Positions 38,512 to 46,978 of a stretch of 64,000 nt of DNA are shown one piece after another. Made by a program: the position numbers and the translations under genes. The notes below the pieces were generated by a model. That model made no database searches and was not told where the DNA came from. It was given only the letters and a program-made list of their open reading frames with translations. The stretch lies in contig CAWKIV010000017.1 in the NCBI GenBank assembly GCA_963849885.1, positions 1-64,000 on the forward strand, written 5' to 3'. Source of the DNA: CADCTP01 sp963849885 (GTDB lineage Bacteria; Actinomycetota; Actinomycetes; Mycobacteriales; CADCTP01). Each line of letters opens with the position of its first letter. Positions within the stretch are counted from its first letter, which is position 1.

Positions 38512-39326
38512 GCGAGACCTCCGCCCAGCCGGCCGGCGCCGCGGTGGCCGATCGCGCCGCGCTGCTGGAGCTGCGCACGCTGACCATGCGCTTCGGCGGC
38601 GTGGTGGCGCTCAACGACGTCGAGCTGACCGTCCGCGAGGGCGAGATCTTCGCCCTGATCGGGCCGAACGGCGCCGGCAAGACCACCGTCTTCAACGTGG
38701 TGACCGGGGTCTACCAGCCCAGCGAGGGCGAGGTCCGGTTCGCCGGCGACCGGATCAGCGGCAGGAAGCGGTACGCGGTGACCAAGCTCGGGGTGGCCCG
38801 CACCTTCCAGAACGTGCGGCTGTTCCACAACATGACCGCGCTGGAGAACGTGATGGTGGGCGCGGACGCGCACCACCGGACCGGGATCGCCGGCGCGGCG
38901 CTGGGGCTGCCCTGGCACCGCAAGGAGGAGCGGGACGGCCGCACGCTGGCCGCCGAGCTGCTCGAGTTCGTCGGCATCCCGCGCCGGCGGGACGAGATCG
39001 CCAAAAACCTGCCGTACGGCGACCAGCGCCGGCTGGAGATCGCCCGGGCGCTGGCCACCGACCCGAAGCTGCTGCTGCTGGACGAGCCGGCCGCGGGCAT
39101 GAACCCGGCCGAGAAGCGCGACCTGCAGGGGCTGATCCGCCGCATCCGCGACTCCGGCCGCACGGTCCTGCTCATCGAACACGACATGAGCCTCGTCATG
39201 GGCATCAGCGACCGGGTGGCGGTGCTGGACTTCGGCGAGAAGATCGCCGACGGCCTGCCGCGCGAGGTCCAGAACGACCCGAGGGTCATCGAGGCTTACC
39301 TGGGGGCACCGGCCGATGCTTCTTGA
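38508..39326 (+). CDS. livG: Branched-chain amino-acid ABC transporter, ATP-binding protein LivG
   Basis: This 272-residue ABC ATPase has Walker A GPNGAGKTT, the Q-loop in ARTFQNVRLF, and LPYGDQRRLEIARAL in place of LSGGQ (as in LivG proteins). Walker B is LLLLDEPAAGMNP, and the switch His is in IEHDMSLVMG. It energises transport together with LivF. GTG 38508 overlaps the livM stop; the first 20 residues are a loose N-terminal extension. The end overlaps livF by 11 bases. Confidence 0.93.
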   Translation: MSETSAQPAGAAVADRAALLELRTLTMRFGGVVALNDVELTVREGEIFALIGPNGAGKTTVFNVVTGVYQPSEGEVRFAGDRISGRKRYAVTKLGVARTFQNVRLFHNMTALENVMVGADAHHRTGIAGAALGLPWHRKEERDGRTLAAELLEFVGIPRRRDEIAKNLPYGDQRRLEIARALATDPKLLLLDEPAAGMNPAEKRDLQGLIRRIRDSGRTVLLIEHDMSLVMGISDRVAVLDFGEKIADGLPREVQNDPRVIEAYLGAPADAS

Positions 39327-40038
39327 GCTGGACGACGTCCACGTCTACTACGGCAAGATCGCCGCGCTGCGGGGGATCACCGTCGACGTCGACGAGGGCG
39401 AGATCGTCACCCTGATCGGGGCCAACGGCGCCGGCAAGAGCACCACCCTGAAGACCATCTCCGGGCTGCGGCCGGTCAGCCGCGGGGAGATCCGCTTCGC
39501 CGGCGAGGACATCACCAAGCTGGCCGGGTACAAGCGGGTGCTGGCCGGGATCGGGCAGGCCCCGGAGGGCCGCGGCGTGTTCCCCGGCATGACCGTCGAG
39601 GACAACCTCTACATGGGGGCGTACGCGCGCAAGGGCAACCTGTCCGGGGAGATCGCCGAGGTCTACGAGCTGTTCCCGCGGCTGGCCGAGCGCAAGAAGC
39701 AGTTCGGCGGGACGATGTCCGGCGGCGAGCAGCAGATGCTCGCCATCGGGCGGGCGCTGATGGCCAAGCCCAAGGTGCTGCTGCTGGACGAGCCGTCGAT
39801 GGGGCTGGCGCCGATGCTGGTGCAGCAGATCTTCTCGATCATCGTGGAGATCAACCGGCGCGGCACCACGGTCCTGCTGGTCGAGCAGAACGCGCAGCAG
39901 GCGCTGCAGATCGCGCACCGGGCGTACGTGCTGGAGACCGGCGAGATCGTGAAGTCCGCGCCGGCGCACGACCTGCTCGACGACCCGCAGGTGAAGGCGG
40001 CGTACCTGGGCGGCGACCTCGGCACCGGGGTCGCCTGA
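39316..40038 (+). CDS. livF: Branched-chain amino-acid ABC transporter, ATP-binding protein LivF
   Basis: This 240-residue ABC ATPase has Walker A GANGAGKST, Q-loop GIGQAPEGRGVF, signature MSGGEQQMLAIGRAL, Walker B VLLLDEPSMGLAP and switch region VEQNAQQAL. It is the last gene of the liv operon. ATG 39316 lies within the end of livG. Only 13 bp separate its stop from the end of the convergent GH9 gene. Confidence 0.93.
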   Translation: MLLELDDVHVYYGKIAALRGITVDVDEGEIVTLIGANGAGKSTTLKTISGLRPVSRGEIRFAGEDITKLAGYKRVLAGIGQAPEGRGVFPGMTVEDNLYMGAYARKGNLSGEIAEVYELFPRLAERKKQFGGTMSGGEQQMLAIGRALMAKPKVLLLDEPSMGLAPMLVQQIFSIIVEINRRGTTVLLVEQNAQQALQIAHRAYVLETGEIVKSAPAHDLLDDPQVKAAYLGGDLGTGVA

Positions 40039-40051
40039 GGGGTCTGCTGGG

Positions 40052-41752
40052 TCAGCTCGCGTACGCCGCCATCCACACCAGGGCGGCGTTCCACCGGATG
40101 CAGACGTCGTTGGTGGTCTCCGAGGTCGGCTCGTCCAGGTAGCAGAACTGGGGCGGCAGGCCGGCGAAGCGCGGGTCGCCGGGGAAGCCGGGGTAGTGCT
40201 TCGACGCCGGCCCGCCGGCCAGCGAGCCGGGTGGCGGCGGCGGGAACGCGGGGTCCAGCGCGTGCCCGAAGTGCCGGACCCGCTGCCGGTGCGCGGTCTC
40301 GGTGCCGTGCCCGGTGACGAAGGACAGGCCGTGCGCGTTGCGGCCGAGGACGAAGTCGAGGCCGGCGAGCGCGGCCGCCCGGTGCCGCGGCCGCCCGGCC
40401 AGGTCGTGCGCGGTGGCCAGCACGACCAGGTTGGCCAGGATGCGTCCCGTGCTGCCCCAGTCCCAGCCGCCGGCCGGCGCGTACGGCTGGTCCCAGGGCT
40501 GGCTGCGCTGCAGCGCGACCAGCCGGTCGGCGGCGGCGAGCACCGGAGCGGGGTCGGCGGCGCCGGCCCGGGCCAGCTGCAGCCGGGCCGGCGCGGCCAC
40601 CTCGTCCCAGTCGAAGCCGTCCGGGTCGAAGACGTCGCCGCGGGCGCACGGCGAGGCCTCGACGTCGGCCCGGTAGCGCGGCTCGCCGGTGGTCAGCAGC
40701 AGCTCGGCGGCGGCCCAGTAGAACTCGTCGGTGACCGTCGCGTCGTCGTACGGGCCGCCGCCGAAGGCGCCGCCGTCGGGCGGGGCGAGCAGGTCCGGCT
40801 CCCGCCGGGCCGCCTCGTACGCGGTGGTGGCGGCGGCGAGGTAGCGGTCCCGGTCGGCCGGGAGCAGCCGGGCGGCCTGGGCGGCGACCGCGGCCAGGTT
40901 CAGCGCGGCGGCGGTGGACGGCCGGTGCAGCACCCGCCGGGACGGATCCCGGTGCGGTGCCAGCGGCAGCGGCGTCCAGTGGTCGCCGTGCACCCGGTGG
41001 AAGGCCAGCCCGGCGTGCTGCTCGCCGGCCGGCACCTGCATCCGCAGCAGCCACTCGACCTCCCACCGCGCCTCCTCCCGCAGCGCGGCGGCCAGCGGGC
41101 CGGCCGGCGCCCGCTCGGCCGCGGACAGCAGCAGGGCGGCGGACAGGCCGCCGTTGACCACGTACTTGCCGTGGTCGCCGGCGTCGTACCAGCCGCCGGA
41201 GACGTCCAGCGGCCGGTCCAGCCGCCAGCCCGGGTAGAGCCGGGCCGCGTCCGGCCCGGACCAGCCGCGCACGGCGGTGTCGCCGCGGTTGGGCGGCACG
41301 CCCGCGTGCCCGGCCGGCCGGCCGTACCCGGGCGCGGTCGCCTCGCTGATCGGCACGCCGGACCGCTGCAGGTGGAAGAAGCGCAGCGCGTCCGCGGCCA
41401 GCCGGGAGTAGAGGTCGGCGGCGATCCGGAACGGGTGGCTGGTGGCGCCGTCCGCGGTCAGCCGGAGCCGCTCGTACGGGCCGGTCAGGGCGGTGAAGTC
41501 GGCGGTGTGCACGGCCAGCCCGGAGCTCGGGTCGGGGCCCGGCCACGGCTCGGTCAGTCCGGTGTGGACGATCTGGCCGCCCTCGGTGCGGACCGCGAAG
41601 GGCAGCGGCGCGGGCGCGGCGGTGACCACGGTGGCGCGCTTCGGGCCGTCCGGCCGGTGGCCGAGCTGGTTGACCCGGACCCGCGGGCGGGCGGCGGCGA
41701 GCCGGCGCGGGTCCGGCCCCGCCACGCCCGCCGCCCCGCCCACGGCGCCCAC
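40052..41752 (-). CDS. Glycoside hydrolase family 9-like protein, no visible signal peptide
   Basis: This 566-residue protein has an N-terminal Ig-like CelD-type domain (PRVRVNQLGHRP) followed by a GH9 (alpha/alpha)6 catalytic domain. DVSGGWYDAGDHGKYVVNGG contains the Asp pair expected for the general base, and RNAHGLSFVTGHG is a substrate-cleft motif. At the catalytic-acid site the protein has TTNDVCIRWNAALVWM, with Asp where cellulases have Glu (NEVxxNWN). GH9 enzymes include endoglucanases and exo-acting glucosaminidases; Asp at this site may indicate the latter or lowered activity. No signal peptide is seen at GTG 41752, so a cytoplasmic enzyme acting on oligosaccharides is possible. Confidence 0.83.
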   Translation of the reverse strand: MGAVGGAAGVAGPDPRRLAAARPRVRVNQLGHRPDGPKRATVVTAAPAPLPFAVRTEGGQIVHTGLTEPWPGPDPSSGLAVHTADFTALTGPYERLRLTADGATSHPFRIAADLYSRLAADALRFFHLQRSGVPISEATAPGYGRPAGHAGVPPNRGDTAVRGWSGPDAARLYPGWRLDRPLDVSGGWYDAGDHGKYVVNGGLSAALLLSAAERAPAGPLAAALREEARWEVEWLLRMQVPAGEQHAGLAFHRVHGDHWTPLPLAPHRDPSRRVLHRPSTAAALNLAAVAAQAARLLPADRDRYLAAATTAYEAARREPDLLAPPDGGAFGGGPYDDATVTDEFYWAAAELLLTTGEPRYRADVEASPCARGDVFDPDGFDWDEVAAPARLQLARAGAADPAPVLAAADRLVALQRSQPWDQPYAPAGGWDWGSTGRILANLVVLATAHDLAGRPRHRAAALAGLDFVLGRNAHGLSFVTGHGTETAHRQRVRHFGHALDPAFPPPPPGSLAGGPASKHYPGFPGDPRFAGLPPQFCYLDEPTSETTNDVCIRWNAALVWMAAYAS

Positions 41753-42058
41753 CCTAGGGACCGGTGGCTGCCGGGGTGGTGGCGCGGCGACCCGGGCCGC
41801 CTCGTGGGGGCCCGGGTCGCCTCGGGACGAAGAGCGACCCGGGGCGCCGTCCCATGCCTCCGCGTCACGGGACGTCCTCTACTCGACGTGCCCGGGCCGT
41901 CGCAGAAAGTAGGTCCGTGATCGGGCGACGTCACACCGCGCTGCGGCCGTTCGGCCGCTGCCGGGGCGCCGCGGGGGACGGGTAGGGTGAGCGCCCTGCC
42001 GCCGGAGCAACGCCGTCCTTCCCGGTGTCCCGGCTCGGTGGTCCTGGCTGGAGGCGGA
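41753..42058. other. Gene-free stretch with a GCGACCCGGGC inverted repeat
   Basis: This 306-bp gap lies between the divergent GH9 and GNAT genes. GCGACCCGGGC at 41787-41797 is perfectly inverted at 41810-41820 (12-base loop), and a further direct copy of GCGACCCGGGG follows near 41834. The hairpin lies 35 bp upstream of the GH9 start and may be an operator or leader structure. No protein-coding feature was found. Confidence 0.55.
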
Positions 42059-42670
42059 GTGTCCCGGAGTGGTGTGCGGGTGCGGCTGGCGACCCCGGAC
42101 GACCTGGAAGCGCTGGTCATGCTGGCCGGCGAGGCCCGGGAGGTGGGGCCGGTGCGCGGCCGGGCGGTCGGCCGGCGCGGGCCGGACGGCATCCGGTCCC
42201 GGTGCGCCCGGCTGCTGGAGGACCACGACCACCGGGTGCTGCTGGCCGTGGACGACGCCGGCGGGCAGCTGATGGGCGCGGCCGTGGTCAGCCAGGACCC
42301 GGTGTGCGGGCTGCTCGACCCGCCGTCGGTCTACGTCGGCGCGCTGCTGGTGTCCACCTCCTGCCGCAAGCGGGGGGCCGGGCGGGCGCTGGTGGCCGCG
42401 GCCGCCGGCTACGCCGACGAGCTCGGCGTGGACTCCGTGGTGGTCGGGGTGGCGCCGACCGGGCGGGACGCCAACCGGTTCTTCGCCCGGCTCGGCTTCG
42501 CCCCGCTGGTGATGCGCCGGATCGCCCCGGTGGCGGCGCTGCGGCGCACCCTCGGGCCGGCGGACACCGCCACCGACCTGCGCACCGCCGCGTCCCGGCG
42601 GGACGGCATCCGGGCCCGCACCGGGCTGGTCCGCGCCCTTCCGCGCCCCCGCGTCCGCCGCACCGGATAG
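42059..42670 (+). CDS. GNAT-family N-acetyltransferase
   Basis: This acetyl-CoA-dependent acyltransferase has about 203 residues. The GNAT core comprises VRLATPDDLEALVMLA (beta1-alpha1), VGALLVSTSCRKRGAGRALV (beta4 and the pyrophosphate-binding R/QxxGxG/A motif, here RKRGAG) and FFARLGFAPLVMRR (beta6-7). GTG 42059 was chosen because GGAGG precedes it; another GTG at 41987 would add a poor-quality N-terminus. It lies 48 bp upstream of polA on the same strand. The substrate is unknown. Confidence 0.78.
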   Translation: MSRSGVRVRLATPDDLEALVMLAGEAREVGPVRGRAVGRRGPDGIRSRCARLLEDHDHRVLLAVDDAGGQLMGAAVVSQDPVCGLLDPPSVYVGALLVSTSCRKRGAGRALVAAAAGYADELGVDSVVVGVAPTGRDANRFFARLGFAPLVMRRIAPVAALRRTLGPADTATDLRTAASRRDGIRARTGLVRALPRPRVRRTG

Positions 42671-42718
42671 GCCCCCGGCCCGGCGGTTTTGTCGGTGGCC
42701 GGTCCTAGACTCCCGGGC

Positions 42719-45427
42719 GTGACACAGCCACCGGAGGCCCCCCGCCTGCTCCTGCTCGACGGCCACTCGCTGGCCTACCGGGCGTTCTTCGCGCTGCCGG
42801 TGGAAAACTTCCAGACCACGATGGGCATCCCGACCAACGCGGTCTACGGGTTCCTGTCCATGCTGATCAACCAGCTGCGCGACGAGAAGCCGACCCACGT
42901 CGGGGTCGCCTTCGACGTGTCCCGCAAGACCTTCCGCAACGAGGCGTATGCGGACTACAAGGCCGGCCGGACCGAGTCGCCGACCGACTTCCGCGGCCAG
43001 GTCAGCCTCATCCAGGAGGTGCTCGACGCGCTGCGGATCAAGTGGTTCGGGGTGGAGGGCTTCGAGGCCGACGACGTCATCGCCACCCTCGCCACCCGGG
43101 CCCGCGCCGAGGGCATGGAGGTGCTGATCGGCACCGGCGACCGGGACGCCATCCAGCTGGTCGAGGAGCACGTGACCGTGCTCTACCCGCGCCGCGGCGT
43201 CTCCGAGCTGGTCCGGTTCACCCCCGGCGAGGTGCAGGAGCGCTACGGGCTGACCCCGGCGCAATACCCCGACTTCGCCGCGCTGCGCGGCGACCCCAGC
43301 GACAACCTGCCCAGCATGCCGGGGGTGGGGGAGAAGACCGCGGCCAAGTGGGTGCGCGACTTCGGCTCGCTGGCCGCGCTGGTGGACCGCGTGGACGAGG
43401 TCAAGGGCAAGGCCGGCGACACGCTGCGGGCGCACGTCGCCAGCGTCCTGATGAACAGGCGGCTCACCGAGCTGGTCCGCGACGTCGCCGTGCCGCTCGG
43501 CCCGGAGGACCTGCGGCTGGGCCAGTGGGACCGGGACGAGGTCAACAAGCTCTTCGACACGCTGCAGTTCCGGGTGCTGCGGGAGCGGCTGTTCCAGACG
43601 CTGTCCGCGCCGGAGCCGGAGGCCGAGTCCGGCTTCGACGTGACCGCGGCCGTGCTCGGCCCGGACGACGTGCCGGCCTGGCTGGACGAGCACGCCCGGT
43701 CCGGCCGCCGGGTCGGGCTCAGCCTGCGCGGCAGCTGGGGCCGCGGCACCGGGGTGGTCAGCGGGCTCGGCCTCGCGGTCGCCGACGGCGAGCCGGACGA
43801 CGCGGCCTACGTGGACGCCGAGGCGCTGACCGACCTGGACGAGCGGGCGCTGGTCGAGTGGCTGGCCGACGCCGCCGTGCCCAAGACCGTGCACGACCTG
43901 AAGGGCTGCCTGCTCGCGCTGCACGCCCGCGGCTGGGACGTCGCCGGCGTGACCAGCGACACCGCGCTGGCGGCCTATCTCGCGCTGCCCGGCCAGCGCA
44001 CCTTCGACCTCGGCGACCTGGTGCTCCGCTACCTGCGCCGGGACCTGCGGGCCGAGGCCGAGCCGGACACCGGCCAGCTCACCCTGGACGGCGGTGAGGA
44101 GGAGGCGGACGCCTCGGTCGCCCAGGAGCAGGCGGTGCGGGCCCGCGCGGTCGCCGACCTGGCCCGGGCGCTGGACGACGACCTCGACACGCGCGGCGCC
44201 ACCGTGCTGCTGCAGGAGGTCGAGCTGCCGCTGACCCGGGTGCTCGCCGACATGGAGCGCACCGGGATCGGCGCCGACCTGGACTACCTGGTCGACCTGC
44301 AGTCGGAGTTCGCCGGGCAGGTCAAGGCGGTCGAGCAGGAGGCATACGGGTCGGTCGGCCGGGAGTTCAACCTCGGCTCGCCGAAGCAGCTGCAGGCCAT
44401 CCTCTTCGACGAGCTCAAGCTGCCGAAGACCAAGCGGATCAAGTCCGGCTACACGACCGACGCCGACGCGTTGTTCTGGCTGTCCGAGCAGGCGCCGGAC
44501 GTGCCGCTGATCGGCGCGCTGCTGCGGCACCGGGACGTGTCCCGGCTCAAGACCGTGGTCGACTCGCTGATCCCGATGGTGGACGACCACGGCCGCATCC
44601 ACACCACCTTCAACCAGGTCATCGCGGCCACCGGGCGGCTGTCCTCGCAGGACCCCAACCTGCAGAACATCCCGATCCGGACCGCCGAGGGCCGCCGGAT
44701 CCGGCGTGCGTTCGTCGTCGGCGCCGGCTTCGAGTCGCTGATGACCGCGGACTACAGCCAGATCGAGATGCGGATCATGGCCACCCTGTCCGAGGACGCC
44801 GGCCTGATCGAGGCCTTCGACTCCGGCGAGGACCTGCACACGTTCGTCGCCTCCCGGGCGCACAACCTGCCGCCGGAGTCGGTCGACCCGGAGCTGCGCC
44901 GGCGGATCAAGGCGATGTCGTACGGGCTGGCCTACGGGCTGTCGGCGTTCGGGCTGGCCACCCAGCTGCGCATCCACCCCGACGAGGCACGCGAGCAGAT
45001 GGACGCGTACTTCCAGCGCTTCGGCGGGGTCCGCGACTACCTGCGGCACGTGGTCGACCAGGCCCGCCGGGACGGCTACACCGAGACCATCCTCGGCCGC
45101 CGGCGCTACCTGCCCGACCTGACCAGCGACAACCGGCAGCGCCGGGAGATGGCGGAGCGGATGGCGCTCAACGCGCCGATCCAGGGCTCGGCCGCGGACA
45201 TCATCAAGGTGGCCATGCTCGGGGTGGACCGGGCGCTGCGGGAGCGCGAGCTGAAGTCCCGGCTGCTGCTGCAGGTGCACGACGAGCTGGTGCTGGAGGT
45301 CGCGTCGGGGGAGCGGACCGCGGTGGAGGAGCTGGTCCGCGCCGAGATGGGCGGGGCCTACCGGCTCGCCGTGCCGCTCGACGTGTCGGTCGGCGTCGGC
45401 CGCACCTGGGACGACGCCGGGCACTGA
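42719..45427 (+). CDS. polA: DNA polymerase I
   Basis: This 902-residue PolA fills gaps and removes primers during replication and repair. The N-terminal 5'-nuclease domain has LLLDGHSLAYRAFFALP, GFEADDVIATLA, TGDRDAIQLV and the helix-hairpin-helix GVGEKTAAKW. The middle domain lacks the DxE proofreading residues, as usual in actinobacteria. The polymerase domain has motif A with Asp678 in TADYSQIEMR, motif B RRIKAMSYGLAYG, and motif C QVHDELVLEV with Asp855. GTG 42719 gives the family start MTQPPEAPRLLLLDGHS. This is a core chromosomal marker. Confidence 0.96.
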   Translation: MTQPPEAPRLLLLDGHSLAYRAFFALPVENFQTTMGIPTNAVYGFLSMLINQLRDEKPTHVGVAFDVSRKTFRNEAYADYKAGRTESPTDFRGQVSLIQEVLDALRIKWFGVEGFEADDVIATLATRARAEGMEVLIGTGDRDAIQLVEEHVTVLYPRRGVSELVRFTPGEVQERYGLTPAQYPDFAALRGDPSDNLPSMPGVGEKTAAKWVRDFGSLAALVDRVDEVKGKAGDTLRAHVASVLMNRRLTELVRDVAVPLGPEDLRLGQWDRDEVNKLFDTLQFRVLRERLFQTLSAPEPEAESGFDVTAAVLGPDDVPAWLDEHARSGRRVGLSLRGSWGRGTGVVSGLGLAVADGEPDDAAYVDAEALTDLDERALVEWLADAAVPKTVHDLKGCLLALHARGWDVAGVTSDTALAAYLALPGQRTFDLGDLVLRYLRRDLRAEAEPDTGQLTLDGGEEEADASVAQEQAVRARAVADLARALDDDLDTRGATVLLQEVELPLTRVLADMERTGIGADLDYLVDLQSEFAGQVKAVEQEAYGSVGREFNLGSPKQLQAILFDELKLPKTKRIKSGYTTDADALFWLSEQAPDVPLIGALLRHRDVSRLKTVVDSLIPMVDDHGRIHTTFNQVIAATGRLSSQDPNLQNIPIRTAEGRRIRRAFVVGAGFESLMTADYSQIEMRIMATLSEDAGLIEAFDSGEDLHTFVASRAHNLPPESVDPELRRRIKAMSYGLAYGLSAFGLATQLRIHPDEAREQMDAYFQRFGGVRDYLRHVVDQARRDGYTETILGRRRYLPDLTSDNRQRREMAERMALNAPIQGSAADIIKVAMLGVDRALRERELKSRLLLQVHDELVLEVASGERTAVEELVRAEMGGAYRLAVPLDVSVGVGRTWDDAGH

Positions 45428-45566
45428 GCGCCGCCGCCTTCGGCGACGACTCCGGGCTGACCGCCGGCGTCCGACCCGGACCCTGGCCGGCCGCGCCCAG
45501 CAGCTGACGGGCGGCCAAGGCGACCCGGGCGTGGCCCGCCGGGGACGAACCTGACATCCTGCGCCG

Positions 45567-46043
45567 GTGGATGTGCACCTGCCCCCGCCCGGACGCAACC
45601 ACTCGGTCGGCACCCGGGTCTGCCTGCTGGTCGCCGGGCTGCTCCTGATCGCCGCCGGCTACCTGCTCGTCGCGCCGCTGGAGCGGGTGGCCAGCGCGGG
45701 CCCGCCGTTCGACTGCGGCACGGCGCTGGCCCCGGCCGGGGGCGACTTCGCCCGGGCCGTCTGCGGCGACCTCAACCAGCGCCAGCGGCTGCAGGCCGGC
45801 GCGCTGCTGCTCATGGCGGTCACGCTGGCCGGCGGCGGGCGGCTGGCCTTCGGGCCGGTGCGGCGCCGCCGGCCCGGGCCCGACGACACCGGCTGGACGA
45901 GCGGGCCGTCCGGGCCGTCCGGGGCCGCGCCGGAGTGGGCCCGCCCGCCCGGCCGGCCCGCGCTGCCGGCGCCGTCCCGGCGGGAGCCCGAGGACGCCGA
46001 GCCGCCGGCCCGGTCCGGCGGGCGCGACGCGGACCGCTCCTGA
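45567..46043 (+). CDS. Small predicted membrane protein
   Basis: This 158-residue protein has two hydrophobic helices (about residues 15-37, CLLVAGLLLIAAGYLLVA, and residues 75-93, ALLLMAVTLAGGG). They flank an outside loop with two Cys (FDCGTAL and AVCGDLN) that could form a disulfide. The C-terminal third is a Pro/Gly/Arg-rich cytoplasmic tail. GTG 45567 was chosen; the 139-bp gap from polA holds no other feature. I do not recognise a family. It lies between polA and the envelope glycan genes. Confidence 0.6.
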   Translation: MDVHLPPPGRNHSVGTRVCLLVAGLLLIAAGYLLVAPLERVASAGPPFDCGTALAPAGGDFARAVCGDLNQRQRLQAGALLLMAVTLAGGGRLAFGPVRRRRPGPDDTGWTSGPSGPSGAAPEWARPPGRPALPAPSRREPEDAEPPARSGGRDADRS

Positions 46044-46138
46044 CCGACCCCGCGCCGGCCCGGCCGGCGTGCCTTGTAGCGTGACCCGGCATCCCGGCCG
46101 GCTCCAGCCGGGGCCCCGCCGAGCAGGGAGAGTCGCCT

Positions 46139-46978
46139 GTGGACACCGCCGCGTTCGCCGCCGGGCTGGACGGCCTCTTCGACGGGCCGCTCGCCGGCGG
46201 GGTGCCGCGCGACCCGCGCTTCGCCGAGGTCGCCGGCCGGGTCACCGGCTTCTCGACGCCGGCGGAGCTGGCCGTGCTCAACCTGGCCGCCCGGACGCTG
46301 CCGGCCGGGGAGGCGTACCTGGAGGTGGGCACGTTCAAGGGCCGGTCGCTGGCCGGCACCCTGCTGGACGCGCCGGACCGCAGCTACGTCGCGGTGGAGA
46401 ACTTCCAGGAGTTCGGCATGATCGCCGCCGAGTCGCGCGCCGAGCTGGAGAAGGTGCTCGCCGAGTACGGCGGGGGCCACCGGCTCACCCTGCACGACGG
46501 CGACTGCTTCCGGGTCCTGGCCGACCCGGGCGCGGTGCCCGAGCCGGTCGGCGTCTACTTCTACGACGGCGCCCACACCGGCCTGGCCCACTACCTCGCG
46601 CTCGGGGTGGTGGAGCCGCTGCTCGCCGACGAGGCGCTGGTGCTGGTCGACGACGCCAGCTGGCCGATGGTGGCCGAGGCGACCCGGCGCTACCTCGACC
46701 GGCACCCCGGCTGGACCGTGCTGCGGGACATCCGGGCCGCGGCCGACCACGACGAGCGCTGGGCCAACGGGCTGCTCGTGCTCGCCTACCGGCGCCCGGC
46801 GGGCGCGGGCCGGCGGATGGCGCCGGACGTGCGCTGGCGCCGGCAGGTGCAGGTGCGGCTGCGCGGCCCGGCGACGTCGCTGGTCTGGCGGACCCTGCAC
46901 CGGTTCCCCGGCCTGGTCCCGCTGGCCAAGCGGCTGGTCCCGAAGGGCTCCCGGACGGTGCCGGCCGACGCGCCCTAG
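46139..46978 (+). CDS. Class I SAM-dependent methyltransferase
   Basis: This 279-residue protein has a Rossmann methyltransferase fold of the Methyltransf_24 kind: YLEVGTFKGRSLAGTLLDA (SAM-binding), YVAVENFQEFG, LHDGDCFRVLAD and GVYFYDGAHTGLAHY with an acidic metal or SAM site. A basic C-terminal extension with RRMAPDVRWRRQVQVRLR could contact the membrane or a glycan. GTG start follows CAGGGAGAG. It ends tail-to-tail with the flippase gene, sharing the palindromic CTAG as stop on both strands. Such enzymes often methylate sugars or lipids in envelope glycan loci. Confidence 0.75.
   Translation: MDTAAFAAGLDGLFDGPLAGGVPRDPRFAEVAGRVTGFSTPAELAVLNLAARTLPAGEAYLEVGTFKGRSLAGTLLDAPDRSYVAVENFQEFGMIAAESRAELEKVLAEYGGGHRLTLHDGDCFRVLADPGAVPEPVGVYFYDGAHTGLAHYLALGVVEPLLADEALVLVDDASWPMVAEATRRYLDRHPGWTVLRDIRAAADHDERWANGLLVLAYRRPAGAGRRMAPDVRWRRQVQVRLRGPATSLVWRTLHRFPGLVPLAKRLVPKGSRTVPADAP

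Noticed and set aside
41753..42058. Small gene in the GH9-GNAT gap
   Set aside because: All frames are low-complexity Arg/Pro/Gly without ribosome site; the GH9 leader hairpin explains the region better.
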